Made by a program: the position numbers and the translations under genes. A stretch of DNA of 64,000 bases, from NCBI RefSeq assembly GCF_012571135.1, contig NZ_CP046216.1:64312-128311 (forward strand), read 5' to 3'. This stretch comes from Enterobacteriaceae endosymbiont of Donacia tomentosa. GTDB lineage: Bacteria; Pseudomonadota; Gammaproteobacteria; Enterobacterales; Enterobacteriaceae. Of this stretch, positions 19,445-28,685 are shown in pieces (position 1 is the first letter of the stretch; every line of letters starts with the position of its first letter). The notes beneath the pieces are model-generated. The model made no database searches, had not been told where the DNA came from, and worked only from the letters and a program-made list of their open reading frames with translations.

Positions 19445-20394
19445 ATGAAAAAATTTGCTGCTATTTTTCCAGGACAAGGGGCACAATTTGTCGGAATGTT
19501 ATCATCATTATCTGCAAAATATAAAATAATAGAAGAAACTTTTAGTTATGCTTCTGAAGTTCTTGGATATGATTTATGGTCTTTAACGCAAAAAGGTCCT
19601 ATAGAAAAATTAAATAAAACTCATTATACACAACCTGCTGTTTTGACAGCATCTGTTGCTATATATAATTTATGGTTACAAGAAAAAAACATAAAACCTA
19701 ATATAGTCGTTGGATATAGTTTGGGTGAATATACGGCAATGGTTTGTAGTAATATTATTAGTTTTCATGATGCTATTAAATTAGTAAAATTTAGAGGTCA
19801 ATTAATGAATAAAATTACTAGTTATATGTATGATAATCATTTAGATGGATATTATATGTATTCTATAATAGGATTAAAAAAAAAGTAGTAAGAGATGTTT
19901 GCAAAAAAATATCACAATATAATAATATTGTTGCAATTTCGAATTATAATTCGTGTAAAAATATTACAGTTAGTGGTAATAAATCAGCTTTAAATAAAGC
20001 CATAAAAATATTTAAGTCTTTAGGAGGATATATTATTCCAATATGCATTAATATTCCGGCACATTGTTTATTAATGAAACCTATCAAGAATGAATTTAAA
20101 TTTTTTTTAAATAAAATTACTATAAATAAACCTAAAATTACTTTTATAAATAACGTAGATATTAAATGTGAAATATCTCCAAGAAAAATAAAAAACGCTC
20201 TAGTTAAACAATTATATTATCCAATAAATTGGTTAAAATGTATTAAATTTATAGAAAAAAAAAATATATTTAATATTATAGAATTTTCTCCTAAAAATAT
20301 ACTTACTAAAATTTCTAAACAAATTGTGAATACAATCAATATAATTTCAATATATGATCAACAAACATTTCTTTTAGCTTTAAAAAAAATATAA
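19445..20394 (+). pseudogene. fabD: Malonyl-CoA:ACP transacylase, interrupted by a -1 frameshift at a poly(A) tract
   Basis: Loads malonate onto ACP for every elongation step. The first frame (19445-19888) has the nucleophile S92 in GYSLGEYTA (E. coli GHSLGEYSA, so the neighbouring His is Tyr), and ends at IIGLKKK-stop. The run of nine A at 19866-19874 precedes the stop; one extra A opens a frame that continues VVRDVCKKIS..., contains the catalytic histidine in INIPAHCLLMKP, and runs to the stop at 20392-20394, giving about 316 aa (E. coli 309). Nothing else is damaged. Since fabD is normally essential and no other copy is visible, transcriptional slippage at the A run probably restores some full-length protein. 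A sequencing error is the alternative. Confidence 0.88.
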
Positions 20395-20418
20395 AATCTA
20401 ACAAGATTATAATATTAT

Positions 20419-21168
20419 ATGAAAAAAAACATTAATTTTAAAGGAAAAATAGCTTTAGTTACTGGTGCAAATAGAGGCATAGGATATAATATTGCAAATA
20501 CGCTAGCATATTATGGTGCGTATGTTATCGGAACATCTACTAATCATAATGGAGTAAAAATTATAAATAATTATTTAAAAAATAATGGGATGGGAATAAT
20601 ACTTAATTTTAAAGATAACTCAATAGTAATTACAAACTTAATTAAAAAAATTATAAGACAATTTCATAGTATAGATATTTTAATAAATAATGCTGGTATT
20701 ATATATGACAAACTTATAATAAATATGAAAGATGAACAATGGGATGATCTTTTAAAAATTAATTTAACTTCTATTTTCAGAATTTCTAGAGAAGTCATAC
20801 GTTATATGTTAAAAAAATCTTTTGGACGTATTATTACTATTGGTTCTGTAGTAGGAATAACAGGTAATATAGGACAAGCAAATTATGCTGCTTCAAAAGC
20901 AGGAATAATAGGCTTTAGTAAATCTTTGGCTAAAGAAGTAGCATCTAAAGGTATTACTGTAAATATTATATCTCCTGGATATATTAAAACAAATATGACA
21001 TTTAATATAAAAAAAAAACAACAAAATTACATTTTATCTCAAATTCCTTTTAAGCGTTTTGGTGAACCTCAAGAAATAGCTGATGCCGTAATTTTTTTAG
21101 CTTCTGAAAAAGCATCTTATATAACAGGAGAAACATTAAATGTTAATGGTGGTTTATATATGTCATAA
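20419..21168 (+). CDS. fabG: 3-oxoacyl-ACP reductase
   Basis: NADPH-dependent ketoreductase of fatty-acid elongation, short-chain dehydrogenase family. 249 aa (E. coli 244). Nucleotide-binding TGANRGIG (about 15-22), NNAG, and the catalytic triad S143, Y156, K160 (IGSVVG, NYAASKAG). C-terminal YITGETLNVNGGLYMS matches the family. Lies 24 bases after fabD; same order as E. coli fabD-fabG-acpP-fabF. Confidence 0.97.
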   Translation: MKKNINFKGKIALVTGANRGIGYNIANTLAYYGAYVIGTSTNHNGVKIINNYLKNNGMGIILNFKDNSIVITNLIKKIIRQFHSIDILINNAGIIYDKLIINMKDEQWDDLLKINLTSIFRISREVIRYMLKKSFGRIITIGSVVGITGNIGQANYAASKAGIIGFSKSLAKEVASKGITVNIISPGYIKTNMTFNIKKKQQNYILSQIPFKRFGEPQEIADAVIFLASEKASYITGETLNVNGGLYMS

Positions 21169-21241
21169 TTATTAATTATTAAAAAATTATGTAAATGATG
21201 AAATTATCTTAACTAATAAGTTTTATAGGAAATATAACAGT

Positions 21242-21481
21242 ATGGGTAGTTCTATTAATCAACGTATTAAAAAAATTATTATTAATCAATTAGGAGTTAA
21301 AAAAGAAGATGTTATCAATAAAGCTTCTTTTACTAAAGATTTAGGAGCAGATTCTCTTGATACTGTTGAACTAATAATGGCTTTAGAAGAAGAATTTGAT
21401 ACTGAAATTTCAGATGAAGAAGCTGAAAAAATTACTACTGTTCAAGAAGCTATTAATTGTATTAAAAAACATCGACACTAG
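21242..21481 (+). CDS. acpP: Acyl carrier protein
   Basis: Carries acyl groups on 4'-phosphopantetheine. 79 aa (E. coli 78) with the attachment serine S38 in the invariant [10 protein letters not shown] motif and the acidic helix [23 protein letters not shown]. Clients in this window: FabD, FabG, FabF, FabI, LipB. A stem-loop follows the stop, so acpP can be expressed at a different level from fabF. Confidence 0.98.
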   Translation: MGSSINQRIKKIIINQLGVKKEDVINKASFTKDLGADSLDTVELIMALEEEFDTEISDEEAEKITTVQEAINCIKKHRH

Positions 21482-21503
21482 AAAATATAATAAAAAATTT
21501 TTA

Positions 21504-21536
21504 GAATGAAGTGTAATTTTAATTACTACTTCATTC
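21504..21536 (+). terminator. Stem-loop between acpP and fabF
   Basis: GAATGAAGT (21504-21512) pairs exactly with ACTTCATTC (21528-21536), and an inner GTAAT/ATTAC can extend it around a one-base bulge. No T-run follows, so an mRNA-stabilising or processing hairpin for the abundant acpP message is as likely as an attenuator. Confidence 0.5.
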
Positions 21537-21589
21537 CTATGAAAGAATACTAAATATTTATTAATATTCACAAACATAAAAGGAGAAAA

Positions 21590-22831
21590 ATGTTAAAAAG
21601 AAGAGTAGTTATTACTGGTTTGGGTATGATTACTCCAATTGGGAACACAATTAAATCTAATTGGTTGAATATTATAAATGGTAAAAGTGGAATTGAATTA
21701 ATTAAAGATTTTGATACTAGTAAATATACAACTAAATTTGCTGGTATAATAAAAAATTTTGATTATGTAAATAATAATATAAATAAAAAAAAAAATAATG
21801 TTGATTTATTTATTCAGTATGGAATAACAGCTTGTAGAGAAGCTATAAAAGATTCACAATTAATATTTAATAAAATCGATATCAATAGATTTGGAGTGTC
21901 TGTCGGTTCTGGTTTAGGAGGAATTAATTTTATGGAAAAAAATTCTTTAATATTAAAAAAAAAAGGGCCAAAAAAAATTACACCTTTTTTCATCCCATCT
22001 ACCATCATAAATATGATAACAGGTAATATTACAATAGAATATGGATTAAAAGGACCTAGTTTATCTATTAATACAGCTTGTAGTTCAGGTATACATAATA
22101 TTGGTATAGCTTATCAAATTATATCTAATAATGATGCTGATATAATGATAGCAGGAGCATCAGAAAAAGCTGTGACTCCTTTAGGCTTAAGTGGTTTTTG
22201 TTCAATGAGGGCTTTATCTAAAAGAAATTATGAACCCCAAAAAGCAAGTAGACCTTGGGATAAGGATAGAGATGGATTTGTTATAAGTGATGGTGCTGGT
22301 ATTTTAATTTTAGAAGAATATAATCATGCAAAAAAAAGAAATGCCAATATTTACGCAGAAATTATCGGTTTTGGTATGAGTAGTGATGCTTATCATATTA
22401 CATCACCACCTAAAAATGGAGAGGGAGCACAATTATCTATGTTAAATGCTCTAAAGAATGCAAATATAAATCCAGAAAAAATAAAATATATAAATGCACA
22501 TAGTACGTCTACTATTTTAGGTGATAGAGCTGAAGTATATGCTATTAAATCTATTTTTAAAAATAACTATTCAAATATATTTGTAAGTTCTACTAAGTCA
22601 ATGACAGGACATTTATTAGGTGCAGCAGGAGCTATTGAATCGATTTATTGTATATTATCTTTAAAAGAGCAAATAGTACCTCCAACTATTAATTTAGAGT
22701 GTCCTGATAAAGATTTAGATTTAGATTTTGTTCCTAATTTTGCTCGTGATATACATAATTTAAAATATGTATTATGTAATTCATTTGCTTTTGGGGGAGC
22801 AAATGCGTCATTGATTTTTAAAAAAATATAA
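21590..22831 (+). CDS. fabF: 3-oxoacyl-ACP synthase II
   Basis: Condensing enzyme of fatty-acid elongation. 413 aa, identical in length to E. coli. Catalytic C164 ([10 protein letters not shown]), H304 (NAHSTST; usually NAHGTST) and H341 ([12 protein letters not shown]). Start supported by AAAGGAG. With no fabB or fabH visible in the window, it may carry more than one condensation role, but that depends on the rest of the genome. E. coli pabC, normally next, is missing. Confidence 0.97.
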   Translation: MLKRRVVITGLGMITPIGNTIKSNWLNIINGKSGIELIKDFDTSKYTTKFAGIIKNFDYVNNNINKKKNNVDLFIQYGITACREAIKDSQLIFNKIDINRFGVSVGSGLGGINFMEKNSLILKKKGPKKITPFFIPSTIINMITGNITIEYGLKGPSLSINTACSSGIHNIGIAYQIISNNDADIMIAGASEKAVTPLGLSGFCSMRALSKRNYEPQKASRPWDKDRDGFVISDGAGILILEEYNHAKKRNANIYAEIIGFGMSSDAYHITSPPKNGEGAQLSMLNALKNANINPEKIKYINAHSTSTILGDRAEVYAIKSIFKNNYSNIFVSSTKSMTGHLLGAAGAIESIYCILSLKEQIVPPTINLECPDKDLDLDFVPNFARDIHNLKYVLCNSFAFGGANASLIFKKI

Positions 22832-22895
22832 TTTATAAAAATAATCATATATTATATATATATAATTACTTTATTTAAAATTTTCACATAGTGAA

Positions 22896-23906
22896 ATGAT
22901 AAAAATAAAACAAGTTATTTCTACATTTTTTTTTATCTTATTTATCCTAATAATAGGAAGTTATTTTACAATATATAGAACATTATATTCACTTATTATA
23001 ATTAATGATTCATTTTTATATGAAATTGTATATGGAAGTAATGTTTATAATGTATTAAATGATTTACAGAAAAAAAAAATTATCAAAAATAATTTTTGGA
23101 TATATTTTTTATTAAAGATTCATCCAAAATTAAAAGATTTTAAGGCGAATGTTTATTGTTTAAAAAAAAATATGAATATTATAGATATGTTATTATTATT
23201 TAATAAAGGTAGAGAATATCAATTCTCTATTAAATTTATTCAGGGTACTTCGTTAAGATTTTGGTTACAAAAAATTAATAATGCTAAATATATAAAACAT
23301 ACAAGTAAATTAAAAAATTTAGAAAAATTAAAAAAGAAATTAAATATTAAAAATAATTATCCTTTAGAAGGATGGTTTTATCCTGATACATATTTTTATA
23401 ATTCACATATAACAGATATTCAATTATTAAAAAAAATTTATTTACGAATGAAAAATATAGTGGATGTTTTATGGAATAATAGAAACAAAAATTTACCATA
23501 TACAAATAGATATCAAATGGTAATAATTGCTTCTATTATTGAGAAAGAAACATCAAATCCACTTGAAAAAAAAAAGATTGCTTCAGTATTATTAAATCGA
23601 TTATCTAAAAGAATGAAATTACAAGTAGATTCTACTATAATATATGGGATAAAATATAAACTTAATTATAAATTATTATATAAAAATTTAAAAAAGAAAA
23701 ATAAATATAATACATATATTATCTATGGTTTACCACCAAGTGCTATCACAACACCAAGTATTACCTCTTTAAAAGCAGCAGCACAACCTATTAAGAGTAA
23801 TTATGTATATTTTGTTGCCGATCATAATGGCAACCATATTTTTAATACAAATTTTTTAGATCATAAACTTACTATACAAATATTAAATATATTAACAAAA
23901 AAATGA
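22896..23906 (+). CDS. mltG: Endolytic murein transglycosylase
   Basis: Inner-membrane lytic transglycosylase that cuts nascent glycan strands (E. coli YceG). 336 aa (E. coli 340). One N-terminal membrane helix (about 8-28), then the YceG-like domain with LEGWFYPDTYFY and the catalytic glutamate in IIASIIEKETS, and YGLPPSAITTPS near 285. With dacA it shows that peptidoglycan is still made and tailored. Its TGA overlaps the tmk ATG (ATGA). Confidence 0.94.
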   Translation: MIKIKQVISTFFFILFILIIGSYFTIYRTLYSLIIINDSFLYEIVYGSNVYNVLNDLQKKKIIKNNFWIYFLLKIHPKLKDFKANVYCLKKNMNIIDMLLLFNKGREYQFSIKFIQGTSLRFWLQKINNAKYIKHTSKLKNLEKLKKKLNIKNNYPLEGWFYPDTYFYNSHITDIQLLKKIYLRMKNIVDVLWNNRNKNLPYTNRYQMVIIASIIEKETSNPLEKKKIASVLLNRLSKRMKLQVDSTIIYGIKYKLNYKLLYKNLKKKNKYNTYIIYGLPPSAITTPSITSLKAAAQPIKSNYVYFVADHNGNHIFNTNFLDHKLTIQILNILTKK

Positions 23907-24532
23907 AAAACACTAAATTTATTGTTGTCGAAGGGATAGATGGTGCTGGTAAAACCACAATTTGTAAATATATCATGAGTTTATTCTACTATTTTAGTAT
24001 AGAAAATGTTATTTTTATTCATGAACCAGGTAGTACTCCGGTAGCAGAAAAAATAAGAAAATTAATTAAATTTTCTAAAGAAGAAATCTTTTCTAAAGAA
24101 ACAGAATTATTATTAATATATGCTGCAAGATTACAATTATTAGATAATATAATACGTCCTAAAATAAATACTCATTGGATTCTATCAGATAGATATGATT
24201 TATCTTCTCAAGCCTATCAAATAGGAGGTAGAGGCATAAATAAAAAAAATATATTATTTTTACAAAATTTTATTAAAAATAATATAAAACCGAATATAAC
24301 TATTTATTTAGATATAAATCCAGTAATTAGTTTACAAAGAATAAAAACACGACAAAAAGACAGAATTGAAAAAGAATCAATAAAATTTTTTTCTAAAGTA
24401 AGAAATTATTATTTAAAAATAGCAAAAAAAGATAAAACTATTAAAATAGTTGATGCTAATCAAAATTTACAAACTGTAAAAATACTAGTTAAAAAAATTA
24501 TTACAAACTTTATAAAATTTTCTAGAATATAA
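23903..24532 (+). CDS. tmk: Thymidylate kinase
   Basis: Phosphorylates dTMP to dTDP. 209 aa (E. coli 213). P-loop EGIDGAGKTT near residues 10-19, the DRY motif ILSDRYDLSSQAYQ, and a LID with Arg residues (RIKTRQKDRIEKES). The ATG overlaps the mltG stop by 4 bases, so translation is coupled; holB follows after 3 bases. Confidence 0.96.
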   Translation: MKNTKFIVVEGIDGAGKTTICKYIMSLFYYFSIENVIFIHEPGSTPVAEKIRKLIKFSKEEIFSKETELLLIYAARLQLLDNIIRPKINTHWILSDRYDLSSQAYQIGGRGINKKNILFLQNFIKNNIKPNITIYLDINPVISLQRIKTRQKDRIEKESIKFFSKVRNYYLKIAKKDKTIKIVDANQNLQTVKILVKKIITNFIKFSRI

Positions 24533-24535
24533 ACA

Positions 24536-25543
24536 ATGATAAAGTCAGCGATATTTTCTTGGTACCCTTGGTTAAATTTTTTTTATAAAAAAATAATATA
24601 TCAATTTTTAAATAAAAAAAGCTATCATGCTTTTATTTTTTGTTCAATAAACGGTATTGGAACAATATCTTTAGTTTATGCTTTAGTTAAATGGATTTTT
24701 TGCACTAATAAAAAAGATATATATAGTTGTAACAAATGTAGTAATTGTTTACTGATAGAAACAAAAAACCACCCAGATTTATATATTATAAAAAATAATA
24801 AAATTAATATTAATATTAGTGTAGAAGTAATTAGAAATATAATTAATACTATTTATAAATATTCTTATAAAGATATTGGAAAAGTAATTTGGCTTCCATA
24901 TGCTCAACAATTAAATATGTTTTCTAGTAATGCTATTCTAAAGGTTTTAGAAGAACCATCTCAAAAAACTTGGTTTTTTTTACAATGCAATAATATTAAT
25001 GATTTATTACCCACTATAACTAGTAGGTGTCAAATTTGGTATATATATCCTCCTAATGAGGATATTGGTATTTTCTGGATAAAACAACAATCTAATAACA
25101 TAATAAACAAAAAAATTATACAAACAGCATTACGTATATTTAATAATTCTCCTATTTATGCATATAAAATATTAAATAATCCAATATGGGAAAATAGAAA
25201 AATTTTATATAAAATTTTATTATCATCATTAAAAAATGATATTATGGACCTAATGTTGATATTAAATAATAAAGATATTTTATTATATTTAAATTGGGTA
25301 TATCTAATTTTATTAGATATAACAAAATTTCATTTAAAGATAAATAAAAAATATTTTTATAATATAGATCAATTATATTTTATAAACAAAATTTCTGATT
25401 TAATTATATTAGATAATATAATATTAATTATAAAAAAAATATTATACTATCGTAGTCTTTTAATAGATATTAATCTAATTAATCGTGAATTAGTATTAAT
25501 CAAATTTTTATTATCGATAGAAAAAATACTAAAATGTAAATAA
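24536..25543 (+). CDS. holB: DNA polymerase III subunit delta prime
   Basis: Clamp-loader subunit. 335 aa (E. coli 334). The zinc-binding cluster region CNKCSNCLLIETKNHPDLY, the ALKVLEEPS motif and TSRCQ sensor region are present; as expected for delta prime, the P-loop is not functional. The C-terminal third is diverged and very Ile/Leu/Asn-rich. Order mltG-tmk-holB-ptsG matches E. coli with tatD (ycfH) missing. Confidence 0.93.
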   Translation: MIKSAIFSWYPWLNFFYKKIIYQFLNKKSYHAFIFCSINGIGTISLVYALVKWIFCTNKKDIYSCNKCSNCLLIETKNHPDLYIIKNNKININISVEVIRNIINTIYKYSYKDIGKVIWLPYAQQLNMFSSNAILKVLEEPSQKTWFFLQCNNINDLLPTITSRCQIWYIYPPNEDIGIFWIKQQSNNIINKKIIQTALRIFNNSPIYAYKILNNPIWENRKILYKILLSSLKNDIMDLMLILNNKDILLYLNWVYLILLDITKFHLKINKKYFYNIDQLYFINKISDLIILDNIILIIKKILYYRSLLIDINLINRELVLIKFLLSIEKILKCK

Positions 25544-25546
25544 TAT

Positions 25547-25566
25547 TTATTATTTGCAAATAATAA
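25547..25566. promoter_or_regulatory. Perfect 20-base palindrome upstream of ptsG
   Basis: TTATTATTTG (25547-25556) followed immediately by its complement CAAATAATAA (25557-25566), two bases after the holB stop and 19 bases before the ptsG ATG. It could be a processing hairpin or a repressor site. Its TTATT...AATAA form recalls ROK-family (Mlc/NagC) operators at E. coli ptsG, but I do not claim a match. Confidence 0.5.
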
Positions 25567-25585
25567 TTTTAATTGGGATTAAATA

Positions 25586-27049
25586 ATGTTTAACAATGTA
25601 TTTGCCAATATGCAAAAAATCGGTAAGTCTTTAATGCTACCAGTATCAGTTTTACCTATTGCTGGTATACTACTAGGAGTAGGTTCAGCTCATTTTTATT
25701 GGGTACCTTGGGTCATTTCTGATATTATGCAAAAAACAGGTAGTTCCGTATTTGCTAACATGCCTTTAATTTTTTCAATTGGGATAGCTTTAGGTTTTAC
25801 TAATAATAATGGTGTTTCTGCACTAGCGTCTGTTGTATCTTATGGTATTTTAACTAAAACTATTGAAGTAGTAATCCCACTACTGTTACATAGTGATAGT
25901 ATATCATCATCTAATGATATAATTCAAAAACATCTTACAGATACAGGCGTTTTAGGTGGAATTATTGCGGGATCTATTGCTGCTTATATGTTTAATCGTT
26001 TTCATAAAATTCAATTAGTAGAATATCTCGGTTTTTTTTCTGGTAAACGTTTTGTACCTATTATTTCTGGATTAACATCAATTTTTATTGGATTATTATT
26101 ATCTTTAGTATGGTTACCCTTAGGTAAACTTATACAATATTTTTCTTATTGGGCCGCTTATCAAAATCCAGTATTAGCTTTTGGTCTTTATGGATTCATA
26201 GAAAGAGCTTTATTACCTTTTGGGTTACATCATATATGGAATGTTCCTTTTCAAATGGAAATCGGTTCATTTATGAATGAAGTCACTAAACAAGTATATC
26301 ATGGTGATATTGCAAGATATATAGCAGGTGATCCATCTGCTGGTAAATTATCTGGAGGATTTTTATTTAAAATGTATGGTTTACCCGCAGCAGCAATTGC
26401 TATATGGCATTCTACAAAAAAAGAAAATAAAAATAAAATTGGTAGTTTAATGTTATCAGGAGCACTAACTTCTTTTTTTACAGGAATAACAGAACCAATA
26501 GAATTTTCTTTTATGTATGTAGCACCAATATTATATGTAATTCATATGATCCTGTCAGGATTAGCATTTCCTATTTGTATTATTTTAGGGATGAGAAATG
26601 GTACTAGTTTTTCGCATGGTTTAATTGATTTTATCATTTTAAGTGGTAATGGTAGTAAAATATGGTTATTTCCTGTAATAGGAACTATATATTCTATTTT
26701 ATATTATAGTATATTTAGACTTTTAATTACTAAGTTAAATTTAAAAACTCCTGGACGTGAACCTATACAAAATAATATGAAAAATCATAATTTAATACAA
26801 AATTATGGTAAAAAGTTAGTAAATGCTTTTGGAGGAAAAAATAATATTATTAATTTAGATGCATGTATTACTCGATTACGTATAAGTGTTGTAGACGTTA
26901 AAAAAGTTAATAAAGAAAAATTAAAAATTTTAGGAGCTTCTGCTGTTATTATATTAGGGAATGGTGTGCAAGCAGTTTTTGGTACAAAATCAGATCTTTT
27001 AAAAACAGAAATGGATGATTTTATAAACAAAAATTATAATAGTAAATAA
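25586..27049 (+). CDS. ptsG: PTS glucose transporter, IICB component
   Basis: Imports glucose with phosphorylation to glucose-6-phosphate. 487 aa (E. coli 477). Membrane IIC domain (about 1-385, some ten hydrophobic spans) with [15 protein letters not shown], then the IIB domain with the phosphorylated cysteine C427 in [12 protein letters not shown]. No IIA domain is fused, so crr, ptsI and ptsH must be elsewhere. It is the only sugar transporter in the window and feeds gapA and gpmA. Confidence 0.96.
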   Translation: MFNNVFANMQKIGKSLMLPVSVLPIAGILLGVGSAHFYWVPWVISDIMQKTGSSVFANMPLIFSIGIALGFTNNNGVSALASVVSYGILTKTIEVVIPLLLHSDSISSSNDIIQKHLTDTGVLGGIIAGSIAAYMFNRFHKIQLVEYLGFFSGKRFVPIISGLTSIFIGLLLSLVWLPLGKLIQYFSYWAAYQNPVLAFGLYGFIERALLPFGLHHIWNVPFQMEIGSFMNEVTKQVYHGDIARYIAGDPSAGKLSGGFLFKMYGLPAAAIAIWHSTKKENKNKIGSLMLSGALTSFFTGITEPIEFSFMYVAPILYVIHMILSGLAFPICIILGMRNGTSFSHGLIDFIILSGNGSKIWLFPVIGTIYSILYYSIFRLLITKLNLKTPGREPIQNNMKNHNLIQNYGKKLVNAFGGKNNIINLDACITRLRISVVDVKKVNKEKLKILGASAVIILGNGVQAVFGTKSDLLKTEMDDFINKNYNSK

Positions 27050-27087
27050 TTTTTATTATTAATTGAATTAATTTAAATATAATAATT

Positions 27088-27438
27088 ATGAATAATAAAC
27101 AAAATATTTTTCAACAAATAGTTTCTAAAAAAATTAATACTAAAATTCTTTATGAAGATGAATTAGTAACAGTTTTTAATGATATAAAACCTAAAAGCCC
27201 AATACATGTTTTAATTATACCCAACATTACAATATATACTCTAAATGAAGTAAATAAAAGCCATGAATTAATTTTAGGAAGAATGTTATTGGTAGCTTCA
27301 AAAATAGCTAAAAAAAAAAACATAGATAAAGATGGTTATCGGGTTGTAATTAATTGTAATAAAAATGGATGTCAAGAAATATTTTATTTACATATGCATT
27401 TATTAGGAGGAAGGAAGGGAACGAAAAATTTTTTTTAA
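27088..27438 (+). CDS. hinT: HIT-family purine nucleoside phosphoramidase
   Basis: Histidine-triad hydrolase of adenosine phosphoramidates. 116 aa (E. coli 119). The N-terminal half is typical (ILYEDELVTVFNDIKPKSPIHVLIIPN). The triad is altered: E. coli has H-I-H-M-H, here the first position is Tyr (Y100-L-H102-M-H104), while the middle, nucleophilic His and the last His remain. The C-terminal tail after GGRK is shortened and lacks the usual ending. Position after ptsG matches E. coli. Activity may be reduced. Confidence 0.9.
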   Translation: MNNKQNIFQQIVSKKINTKILYEDELVTVFNDIKPKSPIHVLIIPNITIYTLNEVNKSHELILGRMLLVASKIAKKKNIDKDGYRVVINCNKNGCQEIFYLHMHLLGGRKGTKNFF

Positions 27439-27525
27439 AAACTATTAAAAATTGTAGATATTATAGAAAATATTAATTTTCTATTTAAAAAAAAATACAA
27501 AAAAACCAAACTATTAAGAAATAAG

Positions 27526-27543
27526 ATTTTGAATATTCAAAAT
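27526..27543. repeat. 18-base perfect palindrome between hinT and gapA
   Basis: ATTTTGAATATTCAAAAT, self-complementary with no loop, just ahead of the longer terminator stem at 27565-27600. Probably part of the same convergent termination region. Confidence 0.4.
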
Positions 27544-27564
27544 TTATATTCATAATTTTATATT

Positions 27565-27600
27565 TTAAACTGTTTATTCATTTTATGATAAACAGTTTAA
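27565..27600. terminator. Bidirectional terminator between hinT and gapA
   Basis: TTAAACTGTTTAT (27565-27577) and ATAAACAGTTTAA (27588-27600) are exact complements: 13-bp stem, 10-base loop, A/T flanks on both sides, between two convergent genes. Confidence 0.75.
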
Positions 27601-27620
27601 AAATATTTAATTTTTATTTA

Positions 27621-28622
27621 TTATTTTTTAAAAATATGTATTATTAAATCTAAAATTTTGTGAGAATAACCTGTTTCATTATCATACCAAGAAATTAATT
27701 TAAAAAAATTATTATTAATAGCTATACTTGCTTTTTTATCAAATACAGATGTTAATATTTCGCCATTAAAATCACTTGATACAACATCATCTTTCGTATA
27801 ACCTATAACATTTTTCATATCGTTATTCGAGGCAAATTTAATAGTTTGATAAATTTCTGATAAAGTAGTTCTTTTAAAAACTTTTACTGTAAAATCAACT
27901 ACAGAAACATTAGCTATAGGAACACGTAATGATATACCGGTTAATTTACCATCTAATTCTGGTAAAACTATCCCAACTGCTTTTGCTGCACCAGTACTTG
28001 ATGGAATAATATTTTGATAAGCTCCTCTTCCTCCTCTCCAATCCTTACTTGAAGGACTATCAACAGTTTTTTGCGTAGAAGTTACAGCATGAATAGTTGT
28101 CATAAGACCGTTTTCAATTATATAATTATCATGAATCACTTTAGCTAAAGGAGCTAAACAATTAGTTGTACATGAAGCATTAGATATAATATTCTCACCA
28201 TTATATTTATTAAAATTTACTCCTTCTACATACATTGGTATAGAAGAATCTTTAGGAGGTGCTGTAATAATTACTTTTTTAGCTCCCGCTATAATGTGTT
28301 TTTTACACAATTCCTTTGTTAAAAATAAACCTGTTGATTCTACAACAGCATCAATATTTAAATTACCCCATTTTAATTTACTAGGATCTGATTCAGAAAA
28401 AATATGAATAATATTTTTATTAACAATTAAACAATTATTTTTAACTTCAATATTTCCATCAAACATCCCATGTGTTGAATCATATTTCAACATATAAGCG
28501 ATATAGCTTATTTCTAATAAATCATTAATTGCTATAATTTTAATTTTAGTATTTTTTTGGGCAGCTCGAAAAAAAATACGACCTATTCTACCAAATCCAT
28601 TAATAGCTACTTTTATAGACAT
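27621..28622 (-). CDS. gapA: Glyceraldehyde-3-phosphate dehydrogenase
   Basis: NAD-dependent glycolytic enzyme. 333 aa (E. coli 331). NAD-binding INGFGRIGR at the N-terminus; catalytic C151 in SNASCTTNC and H178 in [17 protein letters not shown] at the C-terminus. Preceded by an inverted repeat TTGATTAA/TTAATCAA (28640-28647 and 28672-28679) in the 63-base gap to sppA, which may be a sppA terminator or gapA leader structure. Confidence 0.98.
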   Translation of the reverse strand: MSIKVAINGFGRIGRIFFRAAQKNTKIKIIAINDLLEISYIAYMLKYDSTHGMFDGNIEVKNNCLIVNKNIIHIFSESDPSKLKWGNLNIDAVVESTGLFLTKELCKKHIIAGAKKVIITAPPKDSSIPMYVEGVNFNKYNGENIISNASCTTNCLAPLAKVIHDNYIIENGLMTTIHAVTSTQKTVDSPSSKDWRGGRGAYQNIIPSSTGAAKAVGIVLPELDGKLTGISLRVPIANVSVVDFTVKVFKRTTLSEIYQTIKFASNNDMKNVIGYTKDDVVSSDFNGEILTSVFDKKASIAINNNFFKLISWYDNETGYSHKILDLIIHIFKK

Positions 28623-28685
28623 AAAACTTACCTTTAATGTTGATTAAAAATATTAATTTTATTAATCAAATAATACTTACAAAGT

